From assembly GCA_009760855.2 (NCBI GenBank), contig WPIO01000011.1, forward strand, positions 5,085,001 through 5,147,000: a DNA stretch of 62,000 nt. Reading direction: 5' to 3'. A program made the position numbers and the translations under genes. The notes under the pieces were generated by a model. The model made no database searches. It saw only the letters and a list, made by a program, of their open reading frames with translations, and had not been told where the DNA came from. This document shows positions 52,301 to 60,277 of this stretch, piece after piece. Position 1 is the first letter of the stretch; every line of letters starts with the position of its first letter. The stretch is from Cristatella mucedo (lineage: Eukaryota > Bryozoa > Phylactolaemata > Cristatellidae).

Positions 52301-52619
52301 CACCGCAGTCCAGCACCCAGGCAAGCGTCTAACGGACAGCACGTCCACATAATGAGACGCAGCACACCCACCTGTTCGAATGATCAGGACCGCGACCCGT
52401 GCAGTGGATAGGGTTCAGCTCATCCTGCGGGAACGCGTGCTTCATGTAGCTGTCGTACCCGAATTGAAACATGGTCCGCGCCGCTTCGCGCATACGAATG
52501 CGTTCGTCGTTGGAGAAATAGCGAAACCTTTCATCCTGGTAGTCGGAGAATCCAGACAAATCGACGGCTTCTATAATCGGAATGGCAACGCTTAGTATAA
52601 TGTAGGAGGGTAAGCGCAT
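32764..52619 (-). CDS. EDEM1: EDEM1-like ER degradation-enhancing alpha-mannosidase-like protein, 11 exons
   Basis: EDEM proteins act in the endoplasmic reticulum lumen. They trim or recognise mannose on misfolded glycoproteins and route them to ER-associated degradation. The exons, read down the minus strand, are 52372-52619, 51939-52011, 50092-50195, 49833-50004, 46395-46587, 44104-44195, 43053-43135, 41313-41433, 33477-33721, 33289-33385 and 32764-32994. All have GT/AG borders and all join in phase, giving about 552 residues. A short hydrophobic N-terminus (residues 4-17) is followed by a GH47 domain from about residue 42 to 500. The motifs [52 protein letters not shown] and FSTEGHI are all present. 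The expected catalytic residues are therefore E138, D286 and E409, with T495 as the calcium-linked Thr. The sequence resembles vertebrate EDEM1 more than EDEM2 or EDEM3, but it lacks EDEM1's longer N-terminus. The first exon and the 3' end are the least certain parts. Confidence 0.9.
33289..33385 (-). CDS. EDEM1: EDEM1 exon 10
   Basis: It completes Glu444 and encodes residues 445-476: [18 protein letters not shown], then [14 protein letters not shown]. This matches the EDEM1 block that links the TRVE end of exon 9 to the C-terminal FDDDN block. The acceptor is gctccag|G and the donor TACCTG|gtgagc. Confidence 0.95.
33477..33721 (-). CDS. EDEM1: EDEM1 exon 9 (catalytic Glu in RPELVES)
   Basis: It encodes residues 363-443 plus two bases, including [49 protein letters not shown] and [11 protein letters not shown]409 in RPELVES is the third catalytic position. 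The acceptor is cgtttag|GCA and the donor GTCGA|gtgagt. The intron before it is 7.6 kb, the longest in the gene. Confidence 0.95.
33722..35639. other. 3' half of EDEM1 intron 8, no repeats recognised
   Basis: AT-rich intron sequence with no coding or known repeat seen. Confidence 0.5.
35640..35880 (-). mobile_element. LINE-A coding fragment in EDEM1 intron 8
   Basis: On the minus strand it reads [20 protein letters not shown] and then an RIKKEATN-type segment. This aligns with [15 protein letters not shown] and FKKKLKT of the 38905 copy. Confidence 0.65.
36125..36215 (-). mobile_element. LINE-A 3' tail in EDEM1 intron 8
   Basis: About ten TAA/ATA units followed by GATAAAGCGCCCTCAGAGAA and TCTCTTTCTAGGCGCTTA. 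It is cut off at about 90 bp. Confidence 0.85.
37040..37546 (+). mobile_element. LINE-C 3' end in EDEM1 intron 8
   Basis: It encodes [20 protein letters not shown], then [20 protein letters not shown] and [16 protein letters not shown]. It finishes in four to five TTACA pentamers at 37520-37545. It is the best-preserved LINE-C terminus and is antisense to the host gene. Confidence 0.92.
38250..38380 (-). mobile_element. LINE-A 3' end in EDEM1 intron 8
   Basis: AATAATAATAATAACACATT, ATAGCACCTTCAGAGAACTC, TTCCAGGCACTTTATATTTG and TGCAAAGGAAGC. Confidence 0.85.
38905..39245 (+). mobile_element. LINE-A (CR1/L2-type) 3' end in EDEM1 intron 8
   Basis: It encodes [17 protein letters not shown] and [19 protein letters not shown], the C-terminus of a CR1/L2-type ORF2. 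The 3' UTR follows (AAAGTGCCTAGAGAGAGAGA, then GGGTGCTATAGAAATGC), and the tail is an ATT/TTA-rich run. This copy links the coding end to the tail and so identifies the many tail-only pieces. Confidence 0.9.
39246..41024. other. Part of EDEM1 intron 8, nothing recognised
   Basis: No exon fits here. Exon 8 ends in GTGTCTTG and exon 9 begins GCACTG, which join cleanly without anything between. Confidence 0.5.
41025..41205 (-). mobile_element. S2 SINE copy in EDEM1 intron 8
   Basis: It is the reverse complement of the 31661 element and better preserved. It runs from GCTGATTTAACAGCCTC through GGCGATAAAGGATCGC to GGAATCGAACCCACGACC (B box) and CCGCCTTACC (A box). Its end lies about 108 bp below the 3' end of exon 8. 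Confidence 0.9.
41313..41433 (-). CDS. EDEM1: EDEM1 exon 8
   Basis: It completes Gly322 and encodes residues 323-362: [20 protein letters not shown], then [16 protein letters not shown]. No long ORF marks this exon. It was found by looking for the segment that vertebrate EDEM1 has between RRG and the IEDAICLH block. The acceptor is cttgaag|G and the donor GTCTTG|gtgaga, and it fits in phase with both neighbours. Confidence 0.9.
41690..42450 (-). mobile_element. LINE-C copy in EDEM1 intron 7, degraded
   Basis: It parallels the copies at 25855 and 43415: CTCGCACAACAAAGTGAGAG, ATGGAAGTAGCAGCTCAGG, GAGGAGGCTGAAACTGGTGC, then GCAAGCCACCACACAAGAC. The 3' tail end is missing or unrecognisable. Confidence 0.8.
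43053..43135 (-). CDS. EDEM1: EDEM1 exon 7
   Basis: It encodes residues 295-321 plus two bases: [17 protein letters not shown], then SLKFHTRR. This corresponds to the family's YILFG segment just after the GAGLDS block. The acceptor is ttgaag|GGC and the donor AGAGG|gtaagc. Confidence 0.9.
43281..43311 (+). repeat. (CA)n microsatellite in EDEM1 intron 6
   Basis: Fifteen CA units, about 150 bp from exon 7. Confidence 0.96.
43415..43970 (-). mobile_element. LINE-C copy in EDEM1 intron 6
   Basis: The coding part at 43461-43769 reads [20 protein letters not shown], then [20 protein letters not shown] and [17 protein letters not shown]. Above it GCCCAGCCAAAAGGGAATTA matches the SLLAGLP region. 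It ends only about 130 bp from exon 6. Confidence 0.9.
44104..44195 (-). CDS. EDEM1: EDEM1 exon 6 (catalytic Asp in GAGLDS)
   Basis: It completes Gly264 and encodes residues 265-294: [20 protein letters not shown] followed by [11 protein letters not shown]286 is the expected catalytic acid. The acceptor is cttgccag|GA and the donor CTGAAA|gtatgt. Confidence 0.93.
44650..44755 (-). mobile_element. LINE-A 3' end in EDEM1 intron 5
   Basis: TAATGATAAATGC, ATAGTGCCCTCAGAGAACTT, TTCTAGACACTTGACATGTG and GGAAGCACGGTCGAATGGT. Confidence 0.85.
44825..44975 (-). mobile_element. S1 SINE copy in EDEM1 intron 5
   Basis: Same order as the copy at 28760: tail GCGCCCCAAGAGAACTTAAT, then GGGGCTCGAGCC and GCGAGCACCTTAACCGC. 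This is the best-preserved head of the three S1 copies. Confidence 0.88.
46090..46260 (-). mobile_element. S2 SINE copy in EDEM1 intron 5
   Basis: GCTGATTTAACAGCCTCATT, then GGATCGCCCACTGCAGG and ATTCGAACCCAAAACCTC. The A-box end is degraded. It lies about 135 bp below exon 5. Confidence 0.85.
46395..46587 (-). CDS. EDEM1: EDEM1 exon 5
   Basis: It encodes residues 200-263 plus one base. The [18 protein letters not shown] segment is the conserved mid-domain GH47 block. Two possible N-glycosylation sites, NET (N215) and NVT (N258), fit a luminal protein. The acceptor is gttgcag|GTC and the donor CTTTTTG|gtacgt. Confidence 0.93.
46588..49257. other. Part of EDEM1 intron 4, nothing recognised
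   Basis: No coding or known repeat was seen up to the LINE-C end at 49258. Confidence 0.45.
49258..49455 (+). mobile_element. LINE-C 3' end in EDEM1 intron 4
   Basis: TGCTACTCACTTCGTCG, GCACCGAAAGCGGCTTAGGC and TATGGAGTTACAGACGAAGA, followed by an ATTACA-like tail. Only about 200 bp of 3' end is present. Confidence 0.85.
49833..50004 (-). CDS. EDEM1: EDEM1 exon 4
   Basis: It completes Arg142 and encodes residues 143-199. These include [30 protein letters not shown] and ASRLLPAF, and the exon ends in TGIPYPR, a typical GH47 segment. The acceptor is atgtag|G and the donor CCAAGG|gtaacg. Only 87 bp of intron separate it from exon 3. Confidence 0.93.
50092..50195 (-). CDS. EDEM1: EDEM1 exon 3 (catalytic Glu in VFEATIR)
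   Basis: It encodes residues 108-141 plus two bases: [16 protein letters not shown], then [18 protein letters not shown]138 of FEATIR matches the catalytic Glu of class I alpha-mannosidases. The acceptor is ttctag|GTT and the donor ATAAG|gtctgt. Confidence 0.92.
50196..51938. other. EDEM1 intron 2, nothing recognised
   Basis: 1743 bp of AT-rich intron with a small near-duplicate near 50737 and 50755 (CATGCCAGTAAGTACACAG, then GCATGCCAGTAGGTACACAG). Confidence 0.5.
51939..52011 (-). CDS. EDEM1: EDEM1 exon 2
   Basis: One base completes Arg83 and 24 codons follow. They encode [20 protein letters not shown] and then DTLA, the most conserved GH47 N-terminal segment. The acceptor is ttttag|G and the donor GCG|gttagt. 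The intron before it is 360 bp and holds nothing I recognise. Confidence 0.9.
52372..52619 (-). CDS. EDEM1: EDEM1 exon 1 (start codon, signal or anchor, GH47 start)
   Basis: This exon encodes residues 1-82 plus two bases. It holds the ATG at 52617-52619, a short hydrophobic stretch ([11 protein letters not shown]) and then the diagnostic [18 protein letters not shown] and [11 protein letters not shown]. The donor reads AACAG|gtgggt. Vertebrate EDEM1 has over 100 more residues before this point, so either the protein is naturally short or an upstream exon was missed. Confidence 0.85.
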
Positions 52620-53299
52620 CCTTCCATGCCGGACGGTACGCCAATGCCGCGGCGATACGTGGGCCTGCCCAGCCTTCTTCCGGTAGCCTACATGAAGGAA
52701 TAGTGTCAGCTGCGCTCAAGTGATCTAAAGATGAATGAGAGCATATCAAGAAACTATATAAATCAAATTATTTATAGAAAATGAAGCACGGTGTAGGGGA
52801 GCTCCTTGTTTAACTTGCCGTAAAGAATGCGTCCCCTTGGCGCATCAGTCATAGATGTACGTAGGTGCGCACTCATTCAGTCTAGCTTCAAGCCATTTTT
52901 GCTAAACTCGTGGCGGTCGCTAGTCTCCGCGTTGTTTGCTAGAACGGTTGTTGGCTGCCGTGGCTCTGCCGTTGCTCTACAGTCTCTAAATTCCGATGAG
53001 CTTATACGGGAGATGTATGCATGCCCGAGAAACATTTAAAGTGGATCAGGTGGGTGCATGCTGTATATAAGAGTTTGTAAGAGTTGGTTATAAACTGCGC
53101 CGAGTTCGATTTGTAGTTTGAAGCGTTTGCGTGGGTTCAGCTCTCTATTCCCCACCGTAATAGCTGTCGACTAAAAATTGCTGTAGCTGCTGCCGACGCA
53201 TGGCTTGTTTCCGGATGCCTTACACGATTGACCTAATAGAACTTAGAAAGTGGACTACTCGTTCCTAACGCCGGGGGTTGTGTGCGTCTTCATTGAAGA

Positions 53300-53425
53300 A
53301 CCTTGTATGTGGTTACATAGCGCCCTGTGAGAACTCGATCAATTTCTAGGCACTTTAAATAAGCTGTGGGGGAAGCACGACAATGCGGTTAATGTTAACA
53401 CGCACAGGGTCTGCATGCATGGGTA
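53300..53425 (-). mobile_element. LINE-A 3' end upstream of EDEM1
   Basis: CATAGCGCCCTGTGAGAACT, CAATTTCTAGGCACTTTAAA, GAAGCACGACAATGCGG and CACACAGG-like GCACAGGGTCTGCATGCA. It lies about 0.7 kb upstream of the EDEM1 start codon. Confidence 0.75.
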
Positions 53426-54974
53426 CACAAGTTCAGTTAAAGCAAAGAGTATTCAAGAATGAAGAAAGTGGTTCAGGTCTGTGAGATCCGTCGGTGAAGC
53501 CCTCGCTTTTCAATCACGCACCGATTAGCTTCAGCGCGCTTTCTGACTGGGAAGCACCGGCCAATGGACTAACGGTAAAAAGCAGGCAGCGCCGATGCCT
53601 TATGCTTTAAATAAGTGGCTCTGTGACCACGAATGGGCATGGAAGTCAGCGACCTGATTTATGCGGAAGCATTGCGATCTAAATTCACTGACAGGCGGTT
53701 GCTGGAAGTGAGCTTTCGATGGGCCTGTATCAAATTTGGTACTTACGAGAGTTGAATCGCAGTGTTCGGTATATTCACTGTGTGCACTGGAATAAACGTA
53801 ATACGATTCGTCGCTATAGTCGTGCCAACCTCGAGAGGCGCATGTTTCCAGAAAAGCCAAGAGATGCCATAATCAGGAGAACAAATACCATCGACCTCTC
53901 AGTGTTTGGAGTTGCTCAGCCTTCAGCCTTGAAATTTTTTCCAAGTTTTCTTTTCTGAACAAGTGAACAGAATGTAATTGAATGCAGCCCTAGACAAGGT
54001 TTTTTACAGCCGACCTGAGATAAACTAGCAAAATTTCAAATACATGAAAATATTGTATCTCCTAAATGAATGGCCTTGATCGTTCTCTGCGTGTGGATGT
54101 GAACGCTATCAGAACGCAGATTAATGCTGTTACGCTAGCAAGATTTTAGTGATCACTAGTTGAAATTTTTTTTAAGTCTTCAGCAATCTAATTTTTCGAC
54201 ATTAACTGTTTCAACAATGCGAAGCAAGCTGTGAGTGACTTTTTCTATTATAAATGTTCCAAAGCCGTTTTAGGCTCCTTTTAGGCGTCTATCCGCATTT
54301 GCTTAAGGTTGCCACTGCAACTTCTTTTGAGAAAAATTGTTTGCTGTACTTTTTAGAATTCTGACCAATTCGCTTCGGTTTCGTCGCCTGTGTGCTGTCA
54401 GAGCGTCAAACTATGCACTCCTGCAGGCAAACACTTTCCAGAGTAGGGTTGGGCATGAAACTCGATTTATTCTATAGTAAATTGTGGAAAGGTTTAATCT
54501 GTAAGTAGTCATGAAGAAGCTTCACCTTAACCTTAAAGAGACAAGTTGGCAGGGTTCTGTAAGCGTTCCTTACTATTTGTTGAGGTTATCGAATGTGCTA
54601 CACGCATTAATCTTTAGTTGACATTGCCATAGTACGTATTGACTCTCACAGGGAGCCTGGACGCTTGAACAACATAGGTTTGTATAACAATGACCTCAGC
54701 AAATAGCCGCATCGCAAATATAGCAGTCTATTGCTGTATATATTTTGATGAAAGTTGCATACCTCTACATTCCTAAGACTACCAGCTTGCCAACTAAATT
54801 TAATAATCTCGGCAGCATAATATTGCGAAGGCATCAAGGGCGGAGGCACGATGATGACACGATAATTCTTGGTAAGCCGTTTACGGGAGTCGGAATTTTG
54901 CTGCAGAATTTGCTATTGCAGTAAGAAAGTTAAAGCATTTCAAATGAAAAGTTCTGTTTTGACCATCTCTAAAG

Positions 54975-55105
54975 AGAGAAAATAAAAAGAAAATATCAGC
55001 TGATTTAATAGCCTGATTTGTATAGCGGCAGAAGAGCAATATTGGCTGTCACTATCGCTTGCTGTTGACAATAAAGGATCGCCCACTGGACATGACATCG
55101 ATCAT
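54975..55105 (-). mobile_element. S2 SINE copy, tRNA head lost
   Basis: GCTGATTTAATAGCCTGATT, then GCGGCAGAAGAGC and GGATCGCCCACTGGACATG. The match stops before the B box. Confidence 0.75.
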
Positions 55106-56559
55106 TACGAGCGTGTATGTTAACTCCTGGGATATAGCGGCCATGGGGTGCCTTAAGCATGTCCTTCAGCCCTAAACGCACATGCTGGTACAAAAGCACG
55201 AATTCCGACATACACGCTTCGTCGTCAAAGCCAGATAAATATATATTTTGTGTAGATGCCAGACAAATATACATTTTTTAATAACCACAAATTTTTGCGG
55301 TTAGTCCACATTTCCCAACGTAACTACGGTTGGCCATTGGTATCTGGTTTAGCCGTGCTTAGAATACTTGTTTAAAAGACCGCAGCTTCCCTGCAGGAAG
55401 CCGGACGCTGAGACATATGAAGACGCCGGAGCAATAAATATAGTTTAACAGAAAATTCGCGAATCAGCGAACCGAAGCCACAAGGAATCACGAAGCCACC
55501 ACAATCAGAAGAAATAGCCCGACTCGTATTCCACGCTAATCCTGCTGTTTTCTTCTGCAGCTTTTTCTATCCTAAATTTTCACACGTAGCATAGTAAAAA
55601 TCCTAAGTAGTTTTAAAAGAACCATGTAGTATGTTTCGATCTACCCATTTTTGCCTACGAACTTAAGTACCTGCATCTTGGTCAGCTGGAGGAAATTCAG
55701 TGGCTCAGTCATTCATTTTGCTTACGTTATACAATCAAGCAAAAGAGATTTCTCTAGTCGCATGGATCTGTGATTGTGAGTTCCACCGCTGTGGTCACGA
55801 TGAATTAAAGCTAAATTTTTTTTATGTGACAAGAGGACAGATGGTTTAATATTCCAAAACCTCATTGAAGCTTATAGAAGCGCATTAATTCAGCTGAATG
55901 TAAAACATATAAGGGAAGGAAGAATGTTACTTAGTATCTGCAGCATTAATTGGGTGTCGCAACAAATTCTTAAGCCGAGACAGGTGACTGAAATTTCTTG
56001 GATTTAAGCATAAATCTTGAGCTCACATTTCGCACCAACTGTAGAGGCTTAACTAATTTGTTTGGCCGCCAAACCTATACTAGATAGCATAATTCAAACT
56101 AACGTGGACCCGAGGAGCTAATGCAATCTTCAACCGGGAACTGCGGCAATTAATATTTTATTCGGGATAGCAAATTGAACTTGATAGCCAGCTCTTTCTG
56201 AATTAGACTTTATAATGTAGAGCAATCGTCCAAGAGGTCAGAGGTCAACTAACTTAAGGGCACCTCGGTCGTCGCACATCGGCACCTCTAACCCCAGTGT
56301 GAAGTCACTTATTCTAGTTCCACCGAAAGGGGACTGACAATCTAGACTTAGCATAAGAGAATTATTATAGTCCGTATCAATATTTGCTCCAAGCTTAAGT
56401 CCAAATTTTACAGGAAACCGTTTAATCATGCATCATTTAACTTAATAACCTAAACGTATTAATTACCAACGTAAACAATGTTGTTAGCTTCCCGCTAACA
56501 AGAATACAGGTCTGCGTTCCCAAGAGTAACTTAGCAGAGAATTTTTCATCGTAGGTAAC

Positions 56560-56665
56560 AATAATAACAATAATAATAATATTTATAATAGTTCGTTTGA
56601 ATAGCGCCCTTAGAGCGCAGAATCTCCACTGAGGTGTTTTACAGTTTTCTGAAACAGATTCAACA
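56560..56665 (-). mobile_element. LINE-A 3' tail fragment
   Basis: AACAATAATAACAATAATAA, then GAATAGCGCCCTTAGAGC and TGAGGTGTTTTACAG. Diverged but collinear with the family tail. Confidence 0.65.
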
Positions 56666-57009
56666 ACCAAGGGATGTTAACATTCAGGGATTCCTGACTT
56701 GATAAGAATGTAAATGCAAACACGTGTCCTGCATAAGCCAGCATGCTAAAACTCTCAAGAAGAAACTCAGGGAACAACGGTTTTTATGACTTCATGCTAG
56801 TAAACTGTACTGTGTCACATACAGGTAAGTACGTACAGCACTGCGGAACAAAAAAGACAAGTTTTCTGGGGCCCAGGAAGAGCTGGCCACAACAGATGCG
56901 TCTTTAGCTGAGACTTGTTAGTTGAAGCTTAATAGTTATCGGCATATCAAGAGTGATTCAGAAATTGGAAAACTTAAAGCTCGACATCGCTCTGACAGCA
57001 AATCTCCGG

Positions 57010-57885
57010 TTTAATCTGCACGAAATCTAGGTATCATGTACCAAAGAGACCTTTCGTTAGATAACCACGTCAGCTCCACAATCAAGTCTGCCTACTTGCA
57101 GCTACATAACACTGCTAAAATTCGGGCTTGTTTAGACAGGGACACCACGTTTAAATTGGTCGATGCTGTTGTGTTGTGACATCCCGTTTTGACTTCTGTA
57201 ACTCACTGCTTCCTGGCCTACCGGCCTATGCAATCAGGCGTTTACAATTGCTGCAAAACTCTGCAGCTATGAGTGTCTGTCGTGAGCGTCGCAGTTGCCA
57301 CATCACACCACCTCTCGCCGACCTGCAGTGGCTCTCAGTCAAGAATCACATCGAATTCAAGATTCTGTCACTTACTTTTAGGTCTCTTCATTATTTGGCT
57401 GCATAACAGATTCATAACTTAACAGATTTACTCTTGCACTGGGCCAAGTATCGTACCACCATCAGCTTTTCGTAATCTAATCGATTACCTATACCTTGTA
57501 CGAACCTCAAATCTCTTGGAGACCGTGCTTTCAGTTAGTTTGCTCCTAAAGCCAGGAAATCACTTCCAAATTGCGTCACGTGATCACCTGACTTGACCGC
57601 ATTTAAAAAGAAACTAAAAGCGAAATTATGTTTCACAATGCGGGTCCATTTGATTCGTCCTTTCTGTGCTTATGTGTGCTGACACTGTGCGTGCTGCTAC
57701 TAACCATATTTGCATGCTGACACTGTGCATGGCAACTTTAAATATGTTACGTTTATTGTTATTGAGCATGCTACCACTGACCATTCGGTCCTGCTTCCTT
57801 TAAAGCATGCGTAAGTGCCTAAAAAGAGATCAAGTTTTCCCAAGGCGCTACACAAGCATTATCGTTGCTATTATTACTTTTGTAA
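57010..57885 (+). mobile_element. LINE-A copy, frameshifted
   Basis: LGIMYQRDLSLDNHVSSTIK is followed by SAYLQLHNTAKIRAC. A shift leads to [20 protein letters not shown] and [12 protein letters not shown], and later TAFKKKLKAKLCF. The 3' UTR and tail (AGTGCCTAAAAAGAGATCAA, AAGGCGCTACACAAGC) follow and end near 57885. Confidence 0.9.
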
Positions 57886-57889
57886 CGCA

Positions 57890-58480
57890 AGGTCAGTGTT
57901 TGAAGCCACCGTTGCTAAAAGCTGGTTCCAGACTTTCGCTTCGTATGAGCTGAGAGCTTAATCATTTATCAATTTAATTTTGTGCAAGGGACGGCAAGAC
58001 TGCTGCATGCTGAGGGGGTGGGAGGGGCGAGAGAACACTGGATGATGAGCAAGGAGATCGAAAAACTATGCGCCGGTGCCTTCGTGTTAAGCGACCTGTA
58101 GGACACGCAGGGAACACTGATATTCGATTGTATGCTTGATGCGGTGCTAGTGAAGCTCAGATTGAAGTGGTATGACTTGACAGCTACGTGGTTGACGGCA
58201 GACCAAATGAACTGGTGAGTTTTGCACCAGTTACAGGTGATTAGCGGAGTTGGCTGTGAGTACTGAATGGAGAGAATTGCAGTAATCTAGATGCGATGTC
58301 ATAAAGGTGTAACTAGTTCGTCAGTAATTGTAAGTAATAGTAATTGTTAGAAACATTGAGGGACTCCACCTATTCGAAGGTGCTTCTTTTGCAGCAAATG
58401 TAGAGTACCTAGAAAGAGATTTGAGTTCTCTGAGGGCGCTATATAAAATGTAATATTTTTATCAGTATTTTATTATTATT
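57890..58480. mobile_element. LINE-A insertion with inverted 5' part
   Basis: 57890-58330 reads as LINE-A on the minus strand (TSHLDYCNSL near 58300, LVCRQPRS near 58200, LSSYEAKVWNQLL near 57950). 58350-58480 is the LINE-A 3' end on the plus strand (GAGTACCTAGAAAGAGATTT, GAGGGCGCTATATAAAATG, then a TATT-rich tail). See the finding on 5' inversion. Confidence 0.75.
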
Positions 58481-60102
58481 ATCCTTTCACCTCCGTCCCT
58501 GCTGGGCTGCAACCTCATATCGCCATGCTATTCTTCTCTTTTCGCCTTCATGACTGTCTCTCTAGAATTCATTGCTTAATTTCCCTTTCTGTCTAAAAAG
58601 ACCACTAGTCATCTTGAACCGATCCAAACAGTCCTCCTTATGAGGTGCGTAAACCTGTTGCTGGCCACTGTAACAAATGCTACACATGGTGCCTGGTTAG
58701 CACTGACATTCACGCTCTTGTTAAAACAGCTGCTGTCAAGCCGCTTATTTAGAAAAGACTCCCAATCAAGAGAACCTAAATATCTTTCGTCCAGTCTACC
58801 TTCTGCCATTACTTTCCAAAATACTTTAATAAGCGGCAAATGAATATTTCGGCTAACCAGGTCTTGCCAGCAAGTTCTAATGCGAACTAAGAGCTAACAA
58901 TTCCACGGAAACTATTATGCTGAGTGAACTCGAGTGCGCTGACGTTAGTAATGTACTGAGTCATCGGTGGACATCCAGACCCTCGGAGCGCTTTGTCACC
59001 CGCTCAGGTATGGCTGGCACAGTCTTAAACTGGGTCACGCCTTACTTTAGCGAATGATATCTTAGTATAGATATGAGTGGCAGCCGGTCATCAGGAAGGC
59101 CTTTAAAGTGTGGGATCTCTCTTGGTATTCGATCTCAGGTATCCTTCTTTTCATCGGCTACCACGCTCCTTTGACCATTGGTAAAAACTAGTCTATTCCC
59201 CCACGACTGGGACTTGCGAATTCGATCGCCATACTTGCTAAACAAGCTGCCGTCGGCAGGCCGTCCTATTCTTTCTGCACTTGGCTTCTTTCAAACAGTG
59301 ACTGCCCAGCAGCTTAGTGCCCACAAAATTTGGGCAAACGGCTAATCCCCTCTTCGTTCGCGAATACCTGATCGAGCCACTGATGGTCCATCGACGTAGA
59401 GGTCGGCAGACCGATCTGAAAATTACCGGTCGGCTAAATGACAATGTTTCGGGCCATTTATGAATCGAGTCCAATGGTACAACAATTTATTACGAAAAAA
59501 GGAAGGTCAACGAGTGCTGACAGCCCGGGGTTTGGCTCGACAAAAGAAACGAGAGGTAACAACAATGCGATTTTAAAACCGGCTTGATCACTTAGAACTT
59601 AATAAAGTGACTAAATGGCTAATCAGTAACGGAAGAAAAAGACTGCAAAGAGGAACGGCTCTAGAATAAAGCCGAATACAGGATCGCATGGCCAATTTCA
59701 ATACCATAGCCTCAAGCAGCTCTGTGCCGATATGGCACCTGCAAACTGCAGCAAATTACGACTCGGCGCTGCGATTAGCCGGGTAGATATGCACAGTTGG
59801 AGCAGAGCCCGCAGCTACTGCTCATTGGACTCAAGAAATTTTCTACACCGTTACTCTGTCTTCATTTCTCGCGCCTCTGCTAGCAGCTTGGCTATGGATG
59901 CATTGAGCTCGGTCGACGAAAGTAGAGGAAAGCGTCACTGCTGCTGGCCGCTTGATCGGGCGGCTCTGCGTCGTTCGGAGTCATTACAGTTCGTGCCGGT
60001 TCCGGTTCGGGGTCGGAGAGCCCGGAGCTGGTCACAGGAAGCCCGAGCCGAAACATTCGGCGGCTGAACGAAGCGAGGCACCTTTTCCCCTCTTCCTGTC
60101 CC
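58481..60102. other. No gene recognised
   Basis: Non-repetitive, with short ORFs on both strands that show no family motif. Confidence 0.4.
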
Positions 60103-60105
60103 TCT

Positions 60106-60182
<77 letters not shown>
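60103..60182 (+). repeat. (CT)n microsatellite
   Basis: Nearly uninterrupted CT for about 65 bp after CCTCTCTCTCCCTCG. It lies within 30 bp of the possible terminal exon at 60209. Confidence 0.97.
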
Positions 60183-60185
<3 letters not shown>

Positions 60186-60208
60186 TAAGGCTTCAAGCTT
60201 TAGCAGGC

Positions 60209-60277
60209 TCATTCAGCCAACTTTCGCATTTCGATAATCGTCTGCAGCGCTTGCTCCACCTCTTTGCTCAGTTGCCC
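60209..60277 (-). CDS. Possible terminal exon of an unknown minus-strand gene
   Basis: A strong acceptor (ctttttttccag|GGG) is followed by 22 codons with helical, charged content: GQLSKEVEQALQTIIEMRKL, then AE and a TGA at 60209-60211. A long (GA)n follows in what would be the 3' UTR. The frame assumes phase 0. I do not recognise the protein and see no upstream exon in the window, so the gene, if real, extends past 60.3 kb. It could also be chance. Confidence 0.3.
   Translation of the reverse strand, partial: GQLSKEVEQALQTIIEMRKLAE

Larger units (their letters stand above)
52620..57009. other. EDEM1 upstream region, no gene recognised
   Basis: The promoter and 5' UTR of EDEM1 should lie from 52620 upward. 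I see no TATA box in a convincing place. The rest holds LINE-A and S2 fragments and no coding that I recognise. Confidence 0.4.

Noticed and set aside
59892-60212. Minus-strand ORF with a long Arg-Glu repeat
   Set aside because: The repeat is the translated (GA)n microsatellite.
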